DNA of 64,000 bases from Prosthecobacter dejongeii (GTDB lineage: Bacteria; Verrucomicrobiota; Verrucomicrobiia; Verrucomicrobiales; Verrucomicrobiaceae), in NCBI RefSeq assembly GCF_014203045.1, contig NZ_JACHIF010000001.1, positions 1,240,001 through 1,304,000 on the forward strand, in the 5' to 3' direction. Positions 53,301-60,582 of the stretch are shown piece by piece. Positions within the stretch are counted from its first letter, which is position 1; the number at the start of each line of letters is the position of its first letter. Both the position numbers and the translations under genes were made by a program. The notes beneath the pieces were generated by a model. The model was not told the DNA's origin. It saw nothing but the letters and a program-made list of their open reading frames with translations, and ran no database searches.

Positions 53301-54668
53301 CGCAGCGCACTCAGCATGATGGAGCGCGCGTTTAAGGGCGAGCGGGTCGAGTTTGAAATGGCCATTCCTTATGAGAGCCTCGGCTCCCGCTGGGGTCACG
53401 TCATCTTCGTTCCCGAGCGTAATGCTGAAGGCGAAGTCGTCGGCATCGTCACCGTCTTGACAGACATCACCATGCGCAAGCAGGCAGAGCATGACCTGGA
53501 GCAGGCCCGAGACCGCGCACTGGAAGCCGTACGGGCAAAGGATGACTTCCTCGCGCGTCTGTCTCATGAGCTACGCACCCCTCTGAGCCCCGTCTTGCTC
53601 CTCGCCAGTGAAGGCAGCAAAAGCCTCGACATCCCCGAAAGTGCCCGCGCAGACTTTGAGACCATCCGCAAAAATGTGGACCTCGAAGCCCGCCTCATTG
53701 ACGACCTCCTGGACATCACCCGTATCACCCGGGGTAAGTTAGCGCTCGATCTCCAGCCCGTGGATCTCAAAGAAGTCATCCAGGATGCCCTGGCCACCAT
53801 CCAGAGCGAGATCGCTGGTAAGAAAGTCCACCTCCAGCTTGATCTCTCACCCACCCCGCTGGACATTTTGGCCGATGCGGTGCGTCTCCAGCAGGTTCTT
53901 TGGAATCTCCTCAACAATGCCGTCAAATTCACTCCAGCCAGCGGCATCATCAAGATCACCGCTCGGGCTCTAGAGGAGGAAGACGCCGTGACTGTGGAAG
54001 TCACAGATACTGGCATCGGCATGACTGAAGAGGAGATCCAGCGCATCTTTGATGCTTTCTCCCAGGGAGATCACGCCCTCAAAGGAGGCTCTCAACACTT
54101 CGGGGGCCTCGGCCTCGGCCTGGCCATCACCCGCATGTTGGTCGAGCTGCATCAGGGCCACATTCAGGCCACCAGCAGCGGTCGCGGTCATGGGGCCACC
54201 TTCACGGTGAAGCTGCCCCGCATTTCGAAGGCCAGCAGCGCCCACCCCTCCCGCACCTCTTCCCCTATTCCCCTGCCACCGGCGGAGAAACCCGCCCCCG
54301 CCCCGCGTCCGCCCTTGCGTATCCTCTTGGTCGAAGATCACGAGCCTACCCGCACCGCCCTCTCCTCCCTCCTGCGTCGGCGTCGGCATGAAGTGCACAC
54401 CGCAGGCTCCCTTCAGGAAGCCCGTGAATGTGCCCAGCAAAATAACTTTGACCTCTTGATCTCAGACCTCGGCCTGCCAGATGGCACGGGATACGAACTC
54501 ATGAAAGAACTGGCGGATCAACTGCCGCTCAAAGGCATTGCCGTCAGTGGTTTTGGCATGGAGCAGGACCTTGTGCGCAGTCGCGCCGCAGGTTTTGTCA
54601 CCCATTTGATTAAACCTGTTCGCATCGAAGCCTTGGAGACAGCTCTTGCTTCCTTGCAAGATACCTAA
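47355..54668 (+). CDS. 2437-residue double hybrid histidine kinase with multiple PAS/GAF sensors
   Basis: An unusually long kinase with two full kinase-receiver units. Order: PAS-like (about 15-160), GAF (165-335), HisKA H358 (VSHEFRTPLTLML), HATPase (to about 575), REC with D674 (VLTDVMMPHLDG), PAS (760-885), GAF (895-1060), GAF (1070-1225), PAS (1235-1350), PAS (1360-1480), GAF (1490-1650), PAS (1665-1790), PAS (1795-1915), PAS (1920-2045), HisKA H2071 (LSHELRTPLSPVL), HATPase (to about 2290) and terminal REC with D2371 (LISDLGLPDG). No membrane segments, so it is cytosolic. It is the last gene of the light operon and could integrate light with redox or metabolic cues sensed by the GAF/PAS domains. 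Domain borders are approximate. Confidence 0.93.
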   Translation: MKTESAQPPFQPNPTSWVQGGGEMGRRIREFDWSQHPLGPLETWPQSLRTTISLMLNSRFAMWVGWGEDFWFFCNDAYLPTLGLKKNWLGAPASAVWKEIWEAVASRATSVVSTGMATWDEGLQLFLERSGFTEETYHTFSYSPIPGEGSAIGGMLCVVTEETERIISERRLSLLRDLATRLTGVTSEAELCAAFQHCIEQQPQDLPFALIYLAEADGVETRLSCCQGLASSHVAAPERLTLGASENVWPLSPTFMCLEDLGSRFTDLPLTAWDKPSTTAALIPIHEQGTDQPAGHLVVGLNPYRPLDAPYQGFLELLAGQISAALGNVRAYERQRQRAEELAAMDHAKTVFFSNVSHEFRTPLTLMLGPLEDLLAQAEPPSSPGYRELISVAHRNGLRLLKLVNTLLDFSRLEAGRMEAAFEPVDLAALTLDLAESFSPAMKRAGLDYHLECPPLREPLYVDRDLWEKIVLNLLSNAFKFTLQGSIRLSLTDQAEGVELKVADTGSGIPVAAQASLFERFFRVQGAEGRSHEGTGIGLALVGELVKLHGGTVKVESQPGLGSVFTVSLPRGKAHLPAAHLRKSLTAHAKHVDTSFLTEAARWLPAETDASSEVPASHSADQSRPRILLADDNPDMRDYVRHLLSARFEVQTVGDGRAALELIQTHPPDLVLTDVMMPHLDGFGLLQALRENAATRMIPVILLSARAGEEARVEGLDAGADDYLIKPFDGRELLSRVSTHLTLAQSRQQAARQATQAEARLQHLLTLLPAGVYTCNGQGLITFFNQRAAELWRHTPLLQSPETRYCGFHRLLNEDGTAIPPEQSPMADAVLHGKSFRNLEAEVERADGSRFIASVSIDPLWDEEGRIIGAINIFQDITASHATARALKQELEERQRAIQHATFLSALSQQLSLLNEPQDILHTASEEVGHHLQLDRCGFIEANDSLNVLTITEDWAGPGMPLLEGRFQPQDFIPPQLWQAIQQGLLPVEDVHHHPHTQAITERFEKIGLRSFAIVPFSQAGQVRTWLSIGAAQPRSWREDELRLLENVITRVRPLVEQARAAKDLQQRGERMQLLSETLAQLISARNPETVVRELFSRVTMHLRADTYFNFMVTPAGDSLELHSSAGISEATARAMHRLNFGQAVCGTVAQTCQSIVANDIQNTQDPRADLVRSLGIQTYACHPLIAGGRLLGTLSFASRVRTQFDAEELNFIRIVTHSAALVLEQLQSSEARQRLASIVTSSDDAIISKNLDGLITSWNMGAQRIFGYTADEVIGRPVTLLLPQDRQDEEPIILDRIRRGEYIQHFETIRQRKDGTLVDISLTISPIKDAEGHIIGASKIGRDITERKKNELELVRREQLYRSIGESTNYGIWVSDAQGRNIYASDSFLKLVGLTQQECANDGWHQTLHPDDREATLSHWYAASQHGGLWEREHRFKGVDGHWHPVLSRGIPIRDEKGQIIQWAGISLDISTFKKTEEALRQQSQILAVLNRVSSTLVAERDLEKIVQSVTDASCEISGAQFGAFFYNVTNESGEALTLFTVSGAPREAFAKFPMPRNTALFAPTFKGEGVVRVDDILLDPRYGKNTPFKGMPAGHLPVRSYLAVPVVSNSGQVIGSMLFGHPEPGIFTEATESMLVGMAAQAAIAIDNAELYTSLQRELDQVKQVQGALRASERRWRDMAEAMPHLVWTSAPDGGWDFVSPQWCTYTGRKEEEQRGHGWTEAVHPEDRPLMETAWNQASHTRSIVDVEVRIRRADGQYRWFKTRAMPVMDESGNIIKWYGSNTDIEDIKRTDSILREREARLSAIFAQAGSGIVQTNLEGGITMVNDAYCEIVARTREELIGLNVHAITHPEDRTQNMAVFDAMIQGGASFIIEKRDILPDGSYVWVRNSVVGIRDGKGQVIAGLIITQDITDSREAENALRASEEQLRLVTDHAPVLLAQFDQQHRYKFVNRPYAQRYGFEPQDVIGKHASDVVSESAYRSALSMMERAFKGERVEFEMAIPYESLGSRWGHVIFVPERNAEGEVVGIVTVLTDITMRKQAEHDLEQARDRALEAVRAKDDFLARLSHELRTPLSPVLLLASEGSKSLDIPESARADFETIRKNVDLEARLIDDLLDITRITRGKLALDLQPVDLKEVIQDALATIQSEIAGKKVHLQLDLSPTPLDILADAVRLQQVLWNLLNNAVKFTPASGIIKITARALEEEDAVTVEVTDTGIGMTEEEIQRIFDAFSQGDHALKGGSQHFGGLGLGLAITRMLVELHQGHIQATSSGRGHGATFTVKLPRISKASSAHPSRTSSPIPLPPAEKPAPAPRPPLRILLVEDHEPTRTALSSLLRRRRHEVHTAGSLQEARECAQQNNFDLLISDLGLPDGTGYELMKELADQLPLKGIAVSGFGMEQDLVRSRAAGFVTHLIKPVRIEALETALASLQDT

Positions 54669-54765
54669 CCAAGACTGTGCATTCGGCAAACAGAGCACCT
54701 TGCATAACCTATCTCGGACTTCTTTAAGCCTTGATTACCAAGGGCTTATTACGCCGGAAAGCCTC

Positions 54766-54781
54766 TGGCACGGTTTGAGCA
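54766..54781 (+). promoter_or_regulatory. Candidate sigma-54 promoter of the CsbD gene
   Basis: TGGCACGGTTTGAGCA matches 10 of 12 positions of the -24/-12 consensus (TGGCACG-N4-TTGCW) with the invariant GG and GC ten bases apart. It would start transcription about 45 bases before the CsbD start codon. Sigma-54 is encoded 2.5 kb away. Confidence 0.55.
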
Positions 54782-54837
54782 AAAGAGAGGCATTGAGGGA
54801 AGTAATCTTCCCCTCAAAACACCAACCCTTGAACATT

Positions 54838-55023
54838 ATGACCAAGCTCAAAATCAAAGGCACCTGGAACGAAACCAAAGGTAAGCTGAAGCAAAAGTAC
54901 GCTGAGCTCACCGACAACGACCTTCTTTTTGAAGAAGGCAAGGAAGATGAACTCCTCGGTCGTCTCCAGCAACGCACGGGTGAAACCAAGGAAAAAATCC
55001 GCAGCTACATCGAAGAGGTGTAA
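54838..55023 (+). CDS. CsbD family stress protein
   Basis: A 61-residue CsbD protein (MTKLKIKGTWNETKGKLKQ, YAELTDNDLLFEEGKEDELL). CsbD family members accumulate under general stress, but their mechanism is unknown. The start was set at the internal ATG at 54838, because the upstream 64 residues of the longer frame are unrelated. A second CsbD domain, nearly identical in its central part, is fused to a lipoprotein signal at 59542. A sigma-54-like site precedes the gene and a strong terminator follows. Confidence 0.93.
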   Translation: MTKLKIKGTWNETKGKLKQKYAELTDNDLLFEEGKEDELLGRLQQRTGETKEKIRSYIEEV

Positions 55024-55063
55024 CCGGCCTAGCCTGTCACTTTCGCAACTTTAAAAACCCCAG

Positions 55064-55101
55064 CCGCCCTCTCTCCATTTTCTGGTGGGAGGGCGGTTTT
55101 T
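55064..55101 (+). terminator. Intrinsic terminator after the CsbD gene
   Basis: 8-bp GC-rich arms (ccgccctc at 55064-55071 with gagggcgg at 55089-55096), then five T residues. An A-run at 55053-55057 on the other side could let it also act on the minus strand. Confidence 0.85.
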
Positions 55102-55240
55102 GTTGAGCGGTCTAACCCAAGTGCAATCCATGGTTAGGCCCAACACGCAAAGAGCTCTTATCCGCTCCGGCCAAAGTAGCTTGAGCTCTAGATCGTCAAG
55201 ACTCTAATCCTGATTGCAGTCGTGGCTTCTTCAGCTTGGA

Positions 55241-56155
55241 TCAGGAGAGGCCCGTCACTTTCACCGCTGCTTCAGGCATCACATCTCCAGGCCCTTCGCG
55301 GATCGTCACTGCCACCTCCATGCCCAGGTAGCAGCCCGGTGGGCCATCGTAAATCCCGCTGACAGGCATCACCCCGCGCGGGTGAGCGCTCACCCCTAAA
55401 GTCACGTGTTTGGGGGACAAAGCCTCCCCCACGGTGGGGTCAAAGCCACACCAGCCATTGTCAGGAAAATACACCTCCACCCACGCATGGGTAGATCCTC
55501 GGCCTGCTGTGGCTGCCGCCGCATCCAGGTAACCACTTGCAAATCGCGCGGCCAATCCTAGAGAACGGCAGGCCTCCATCAGCAGAGTTGCCATGTCTCG
55601 GCATGACCCAGTGTTAAAGGTCAGAGTGTTTGCTGGAGTTTGCACCCCTCGTTCTTCCCTTCGCCGATAACGGATCTGTTGATGAATGCAGCGGTTCAGA
55701 TGGGCCACGGCTGCCACCGCTGTCGTGGCGGGATGACTCTCCATCTGCGCCGCCGTCCATTGGCCGATGACCGGTTGGTCTTCCGGATACACCGGCTGTA
55801 GATAGCCATTCACCACAGGCTGCTCCATCTGTGGATACGCCACGGGTAAGCTTACCAAAGATGGGCGGCTGATACGCCTGGGTGCCTCATCTTCTGCGCT
55901 GGAAGCTCTTTCGAGGATCACCCGATTCACAATCTCGAGACGATCGGCCATTTTAGGCATTTCAGCGATGGCGATGCTGTTGCCATACAGATCGGTCAGC
56001 CAAAAAAACTTCGCCTCTGGCTGAACGATGAGGTCGTGCCTCACCACGGTGATGTCATGGCCTTCTCGGGGTCTCAATACCAGACGATGCAGGCCAAAGC
56101 GCACCGGCTCAGAGTAGCGATACACCGTGCGATGCTCGATGTGAAAACGTCTCAT
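55241..56155 (-). CDS. Transglutaminase-like protein with N-terminal beta domain
   Basis: A 304-residue protein, start set at the internal ATG 56155 (MRRFHIEHRTVYRYSEPVRF), the usual beginning of the Bact_transglu_N domain. The core (about 150-240) has the Cys-His-Asp triad: the Cys in TGSCRDMATLL, the His in STHAWVEVYF and the Asp in WCGFDPT. Function may be peptidase or cross-linking; it is unknown for most bacterial members. It lies 46 bp after another transglutaminase gene on the same strand, a common tandem in Proteobacteria and Verrucomicrobia. Confidence 0.88.
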   Translation of the reverse strand: MRRFHIEHRTVYRYSEPVRFGLHRLVLRPREGHDITVVRHDLIVQPEAKFFWLTDLYGNSIAIAEMPKMADRLEIVNRVILERASSAEDEAPRRISRPSLVSLPVAYPQMEQPVVNGYLQPVYPEDQPVIGQWTAAQMESHPATTAVAAVAHLNRCIHQQIRYRRREERGVQTPANTLTFNTGSCRDMATLLMEACRSLGLAARFASGYLDAAAATAGRGSTHAWVEVYFPDNGWCGFDPTVGEALSPKHVTLGVSAHPRGVMPVSGIYDGPPGCYLGMEVAVTIREGPGDVMPEAAVKVTGLS

Positions 56156-56201
56156 AAAAGCAACCTCTGAGGTCATCCCGCCGGGACGGGATTGCAATGA
56201 A

Positions 56202-57047
56202 TTACGTGTGGCAGATGAAGACGCGTTGCAGTTCTTCCACCGTCAGTTTGCGGTAATCTTTATCCAGTGCCTCGCAGCTCACATTCTGGCGGTCTAACTG
56301 CAAATTTCCAAACGAGGTGCAGACGGAAACTTCCGCCGCATCTCGTCCTGTGCCGATGTGCACCACCCCGTCTGGCGAGGCCAAGCCTGTGGCATCCCAC
56401 AGCAACCAGCGCCCGCCGATCCAGGTCTCAAAGCAGGCATGAAAATCCGGAGGATTCAGCTCATGCGCATAGGCCGTGAAATAGCGCGCTGGGATATTCA
56501 TCGCCCGGCACATGGCGATGCCCAGGTGCGCAAAATCCCGGCACACTCCTCGCCGCTCCACCAGTGAATCCACGGCTGAAGTGCTCGCATCCGTGGAACC
56601 ACTGACATACGAGATGTGTTCTTCGATCCACTTAATCACTGCCAGCACCCGGTCTAAAGGTGTCTCACAGTCCCCAAATTGCTGAGCGGCTAAATTTCCG
56701 AGACGATCCGACTGGCAATAACGGCTGGCATACAAACAGCTCAGCACCTCCAAAGGAAACTCATGCACCTCCGTGTCTGCCAGATTGTGGCGATAAACCA
56801 GCTCTGGGCTATTCTCGACGGTGGCCTCATAACGAATGTGGTATAGGCCTGGGATCTGCGCCGTGATTTGATCAAACCGATTTCCTGTCACGTGGTCTGT
56901 GTGCTCCACGTGTGGCATCGAAGGCGTGAGGTGGAAGGTTTCGTCCACAATTCTCTGCCGCGAATTTTTCTGAGCACGGATGTTCAGTAAAAAAGTCAGC
57001 GGTGCGGTGGCCGTGTAGTCGAGTTCACAGATGATCTTGAAAGTCAT
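56202..57047 (-). CDS. Transglutaminase-like protein
   Basis: A 281-residue protein from ATG 57047 (MTFKIICELDYTATAPLTFL). The N-terminal part is beta-rich; the catalytic core contains RRGVCRDFAHLGIAMCRAMN (Cys), FHACFETWIGG (His) and LLWDATG (Asp). It forms a tandem with the second transglutaminase gene downstream and is divergent from rpoN. The longer reading frame adds 10 residues without family support. The pair may modify or process cell-wall or surface peptides, but no substrate is known. Confidence 0.88.
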   Translation of the reverse strand: MTFKIICELDYTATAPLTFLLNIRAQKNSRQRIVDETFHLTPSMPHVEHTDHVTGNRFDQITAQIPGLYHIRYEATVENSPELVYRHNLADTEVHEFPLEVLSCLYASRYCQSDRLGNLAAQQFGDCETPLDRVLAVIKWIEEHISYVSGSTDASTSAVDSLVERRGVCRDFAHLGIAMCRAMNIPARYFTAYAHELNPPDFHACFETWIGGRWLLWDATGLASPDGVVHIGTGRDAAEVSVCTSFGNLQLDRQNVSCEALDKDYRKLTVEELQRVFICHT

Positions 57048-57215
57048 GGGAGCAGTAAGGGGAGAAAAACACTGCAAGACCTGTGCCGTAAGGCATCCGA
57101 TGGTGATGATTTCGGTGTTGCAGGATGCACTCGCCCATCCCTTGCAGTTTGCAAAACAAACAGTTCATCATCCCCAAATGCCTGTAGGATTACCCCTGCC
57201 AAAGCTTTATCCGCT

Positions 57216-57231
57216 GGGCATGATTCTTGCA
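57216..57231 (+). promoter_or_regulatory. Candidate sigma-54 promoter upstream of rpoN
   Basis: GGGCATGATTCTTGCA has 10 of 12 consensus positions, including the complete TTGCA -12 element and GG/GC at the right spacing. Transcription would start about 75 bases before the GTG start of rpoN, so sigma-54 may control its own gene. Confidence 0.5.
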
Positions 57232-57318
57232 AAAGTTGTGAAACGAATACGCCATTGATTTGTCTCTCAATGAGATGGTTGTCTTCTGACTTCGTTTCTG
57301 ATCCCCATTCTACGCGTC

Positions 57319-58722
57319 GTGTCTTCCAACTCCCTCCTGCAAGCCCCAGAACTGTCACAGCATCTGTCGCTGGAACTCCGGCAGAAACTTGCTGTTCTGC
57401 AAACCCCTACTCATGAGCTGGATCTCCTTGTTCGGCAGGAAATGCAGCAAAACCCCGTTTTGGAGCTCGAAGGTGGCATAGATGCCAGTTTGGAATCTTC
57501 GGCGGAAGATCCCATCGAAGATCCCTGGGATGAGGAATTGAGCAAACTGGCTCAGCGAGATGAGGAGTGGAACCCTGCACCAGCGCGTAGCCTCGCCACC
57601 CCTGAGGATGAAGAACGCCGCCAGTTCGTCATGGAATCCCTGACCAAGCCAGTGACTCTTGCCGAACATGTCGAAGGTCAATTGTTAGGCATGCGTTTCG
57701 ATGACGAAGAGAAAGAAGACATCCTGCGCCTGCTCGGTCATTTGAATGACAACGGCTGGTTAAAAAAACCGTTGGTCGAGATCGCCGCAGAAGAGGGAAG
57801 GCCCTTGGAAGAACTGGAATTTGCCCAAGACATGCTGCTCACTCTCGATCCACCTGGTCTAGGTGCTGGAGATCTCCGGCAGTGTCTCATGGTGCAACTC
57901 GAGCGGGAAAAACGCACCAAGACCCTGGAGTACCACATTCTCGATGAATGCTTCCACCTGCTGTCTCGGCGTAAATTTGAGGACATCGCCATGCACTTTG
58001 ATGTGGAAGTTGATGACGTGCAGGATGCTGCTCAGCGCATTACAGCTCTCAATCCTCGCCCTGCAAAGGACTTCGATGAAACACCCACCATCGGCTTTCA
58101 CGTGCAGCCAGAGATGACCATCGAAAAACAGTCGGGTCAGTGGACCGTCACCATTCACAAAGAAGTGACGCCGTCCCTTCGCATCAGCCAGTTCTACAAA
58201 AGCATGATGGCTGAGGCTGATGGAAAAAAGGACGTTCGAGACTTCATCCGCGACCACATCAAACGTGGTCGTTTTTTCATCGACATGCTGCAACAGCGCC
58301 AGCAGACCATCCAAAAAGTGGCTGAGCACATCGTTGCTCGTCAGGAAGATTTTTTTGAGATCAGTCCGTCTTCTTTAAAGCCCATGACCATGGCAGACAT
58401 TGCCAATGAAATCGGCATCCACGAAAGCACCGTCAGCCGGACCGTCGCTGGAAAGTTTGCTAACACTCCGCATGGTGTTTTTGAGCTGCGTTCCTTTTTC
58501 ACCTCTGGCATGGCAACCTTTTCGGGCGAGGCCGTGAGTGGCCGTACTGTAGAAGCTGCCTTGAAGGAAATCATTCAAGCGGAAGATCGCTCTCAGCCTC
58601 TTCATGACAAAGAAATCGTCGAGCGCCTGGCAGACCGTGGCATACGCATGTCCCGTCGCACGGTGGTCAAGTATCGAGACCGCCTGGGCATCCTGCCTAG
58701 CTCTCTGCGTCGGGGTTCGTGA
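57319..58722 (+). CDS. rpoN: RNA polymerase sigma-54 factor
   Basis: A 467-residue sigma-54. Region I (about 5-50) is LLQAPELSQHLSLELRQKLA followed by QNPVLEL. An acidic region II runs to about 95. The core-binding region and HTH (MTMADIANEIGIHESTVSRT, about 353-372) follow, and the RpoN box lies at 445-454 (SRRTVVKYRD; usual ARRTVAKYRE). The start codon is GTG. It requires an AAA activator, and one is encoded 2 kb away. The 3' end overlaps the convergent PA2169-like gene by 26 bp. Confidence 0.96.
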   Translation: MSSNSLLQAPELSQHLSLELRQKLAVLQTPTHELDLLVRQEMQQNPVLELEGGIDASLESSAEDPIEDPWDEELSKLAQRDEEWNPAPARSLATPEDEERRQFVMESLTKPVTLAEHVEGQLLGMRFDDEEKEDILRLLGHLNDNGWLKKPLVEIAAEEGRPLEELEFAQDMLLTLDPPGLGAGDLRQCLMVQLEREKRTKTLEYHILDECFHLLSRRKFEDIAMHFDVEVDDVQDAAQRITALNPRPAKDFDETPTIGFHVQPEMTIEKQSGQWTVTIHKEVTPSLRISQFYKSMMAEADGKKDVRDFIRDHIKRGRFFIDMLQQRQQTIQKVAEHIVARQEDFFEISPSSLKPMTMADIANEIGIHESTVSRTVAGKFANTPHGVFELRSFFTSGMATFSGEAVSGRTVEAALKEIIQAEDRSQPLHDKEIVERLADRGIRMSRRTVVKYRDRLGILPSSLRRGS

Positions 58723-59290
58723 GTTCGTTCTTTCCAGGCACTCGTGGCTTTTGATACAGCCCACTGTCACGTAGCCTGCGCACTCGATCATGGGCACGAT
58801 GCACTTTCTGCGCCAAAGACTGGATGCCAAACCGCACTGTCTCAGGCAGCTGCTCTGCGGGCTGGAGGGCTTCTTCAAAAGCCTCCTCGGCTGCATTTTC
58901 ACCTCGTTCCACTTCATCTAGGATGGACTGGTCATCGGGTTCTTCGGACAAGGCCGTTCGCAGGCTCATCCAACTGCGGTGAAACATCGCCGTCGTCGAA
59001 CCCGTGCTTGGCACCACTTCCTCACCGGCCAGATTCATCAGCTGAGATAGCTCACTGGCCATGCTGCGACGTTCCCGGGCATATTTATGAAATTCATCTC
59101 GCAAGGCTCGATCGTGCACATGTGCCGCCGCATGTTGGAATCCATTCTCGCCATCGTGCGTCACTTTCATCAGGTTGAGAAAGAGGGCCGTCAGCCCTGC
59201 TGAAGGCACGGATGCCGCAGCAGCGCGGGGAGGATAAGAGTTTAAAAGTCCGGAAGAAAATCCGGGCGGCTGGGGGTTGTCCGCATTCAT
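58697..59290 (-). CDS. PA2169-like four-helix-bundle stress protein (DUF2383)
   Basis: A 197-residue protein. Residues 33-160 form a long-helix bundle: LNLMKVTHDGENGFQHAAAH, DEFHKYARERRSMASELSQL, MFHRSWMSLRTALS and LDEVERGENAAEEAFEEAL. This matches the PA2169/DUF2383 family, which is stress-associated and ferritin-like in fold. The N-terminus is Pro/Gly-rich. It is convergent with rpoN. A sigma-54-like site lies upstream on the minus strand. Confidence 0.85.
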   Translation of the reverse strand: MNADNPQPPGFSSGLLNSYPPRAAAASVPSAGLTALFLNLMKVTHDGENGFQHAAAHVHDRALRDEFHKYARERRSMASELSQLMNLAGEEVVPSTGSTTAMFHRSWMSLRTALSEEPDDQSILDEVERGENAAEEAFEEALQPAEQLPETVRFGIQSLAQKVHRAHDRVRRLRDSGLYQKPRVPGKNELTNPDAES

Positions 59291-59336
59291 AAAGGAGGAG
59301 GTTGGTCACAAAGAAGTGACAGTTTATCTGTCTCCT

Positions 59337-59352
59337 TGCACAAGCGAGGCCA
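59337..59352 (-). promoter_or_regulatory. Weak candidate sigma-54 promoter of the PA2169-like gene
   Basis: On the minus strand it reads TGGCCTCGCTTGTGCA, 8 of 12 consensus positions, with GG and GC correctly ten bases apart. A transcript would start about 35 bases before the start codon at 59290. It is the weakest of the five sites. Confidence 0.3.
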
Positions 59353-59473
59353 CGCACATTTGAGATGGTAAAGTGTGCTAACTGCGAGGCAGTCTGCATG
59401 CCCGTGCGTGCTAGCTACAGCATTTTGGCCTAACCGAAGGCGCGATTAACGGGGGGCGTCGTGCGCTGGGGGA

Positions 59474-59489
59474 TGGCATCCCTTATGCA
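59474..59489 (+). promoter_or_regulatory. Candidate sigma-54 promoter of the lipoprotein-CsbD operon
   Basis: TGGCATCCCTTATGCA matches 9 of 12 consensus positions with GG-N10-GC intact. It would start transcription about 40 bases before the ATG at 59542 and serve both the lipoprotein CsbD and DUF892 genes. Confidence 0.45.
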
Positions 59490-59541
59490 AAGAGGTATCT
59501 GGAATGCATCTTGCAGAAGATGCTCTCGATTCACCTCCACC

Positions 59542-59889
59542 ATGAAAACTACACTCACTCTTTTCGCCCTCGCTCTTGTCCTTTCGGCTTGTGATCAAAA
59601 GGAAAGAGCAGTCATTCGTCAAGAAAGCCGGGATGCTGCTGAACAGATCAAAGAATCTGCCATCGAACTCAAAGACCAAGTTGCTGCCGCAGTCCACAGC
59701 GAAGGCAATAAACTCAGGATCAAAGGCACCTGGAATGAGGCCAAAGGCAAGCTGAAGCAAAAGTATGCTGAGCTGACCGATGACGATCTCCTCTATGTCG
59801 AAGGCAAAGAAGATGAACTCTATGGCCGTGTTCAAAAGCGCCTGGGTAAAGAGCGTGTGGAGGTCGAAAAGATTTTTGAAGAACTTTAA
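59542..59889 (+). CDS. Lipoprotein with CsbD domain
   Basis: A 115-residue protein starting [20 protein letters not shown], a lipoprotein signal with lipobox LSAC (modified Cys18). A helical spacer follows ([20 protein letters not shown]), then a C-terminal CsbD domain (about 55-112: [40 protein letters not shown]). CsbD proteins are usually cytoplasmic and about 60 residues, so a membrane-anchored CsbD is unusual. Only a few residues in its core differ from the CsbD gene at 54838. It lies 30 bp before the DUF892 gene. Confidence 0.9.
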   Translation: MKTTLTLFALALVLSACDQKERAVIRQESRDAAEQIKESAIELKDQVAAAVHSEGNKLRIKGTWNEAKGKLKQKYAELTDDDLLYVEGKEDELYGRVQKRLGKERVEVEKIFEEL

Positions 59890-59919
59890 TCTCTCTTCAA
59901 GCCTAACCCAATAAACATC

Positions 59920-60471
59920 ATGAAACTCGAATCCCTTCAAAGCCTCTACATCCACGAACTGCAGGACCTGCACAGCGCCGAGATGCAAATCAAAAGTGCG
60001 TTGCCAAAAGTCATTAAAGCAGCTGCATCGAAGGAGCTGAAAGAAGCTCTCAAAGCCCATCTTGAAGTCACCAAGACCCATGTCGAACGCCTCAACGACA
60101 TTTTGGCCAGCCATGACGAAAAACGCGAAAGCGAAAAGTGCAAAGGCATGGAAGGCCTGCTCGAAGAGTGTGAAGGCATGCTCGAAGAAGAAGGCGATGA
60201 CATCCTTCGCGACTTGGGCATCATCTCAGGCTGCCAGCGTGTAGAGCATTATGAAATGGCAGGCTACGGCAATGCCCGTACTTTTGCGGAGCAGCTTGGC
60301 CATTCCGATGACATCGCCCTCCTCACAGAAACCATCGAGGAAGAAGGTGCTGCCGATGAGGAACTCACCAGTGTGGCTACCATTCTCCTGAGCCAGTATG
60401 ATGGCGATGCTTCAGATGAGGATGAAGAAGACGAATCTGAGGCGCCTGCTCGTAAGAAAGCAGCCCGCTAA
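59920..60471 (+). CDS. DUF892 (YciE/YciF-like) ferritin-like stress protein
   Basis: A 183-residue helical protein of the DUF892 family (LYIHELQDLHSAEMQIKSAL; ISGCQRVEHYEMAGYGNART; LLTETIEEEGAADEELTSVA). The fold is ferritin-like; conserved Glu/His residues (E13, E21, E139-E141 region) could bind metal. Members are induced by osmotic and other stress. The C-terminal 25 residues are an acidic then basic tail. It is the second gene of the lipoprotein-CsbD operon and is followed by a strong terminator. Confidence 0.92.
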   Translation: MKLESLQSLYIHELQDLHSAEMQIKSALPKVIKAAASKELKEALKAHLEVTKTHVERLNDILASHDEKRESEKCKGMEGLLEECEGMLEEEGDDILRDLGIISGCQRVEHYEMAGYGNARTFAEQLGHSDDIALLTETIEEEGAADEELTSVATILLSQYDGDASDEDEEDESEAPARKKAAR

Positions 60472-60481
60472 TCCTGATCAT

Positions 60482-60527
60482 AAAAAGCCAGCCGAGTCAC
60501 TGAAGAGTGCACTCGGCTGGCTTTTTT
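60482..60527. terminator. Bidirectional intrinsic terminator
   Basis: 12-bp perfect arms (60486-60497 and 60511-60522) are flanked by A-runs on the left and T-runs on the right. It can end transcription of the DUF892 operon (plus) and of the NtrC-type regulator (minus). Confidence 0.9.
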
Positions 60528-60582
60528 AATGGTGGAATTCAGAGCAACTTATCTTTTTAAGACCTTCCTTTGGCGGAAGGAA

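Noticed and set aside
52416..53567. 383-residue minus-strand frame inside the giant kinase
   Set aside because: It is antisense to conserved PAS coding sequence and shows no recognisable domain; typical of GC-rich antisense frames.
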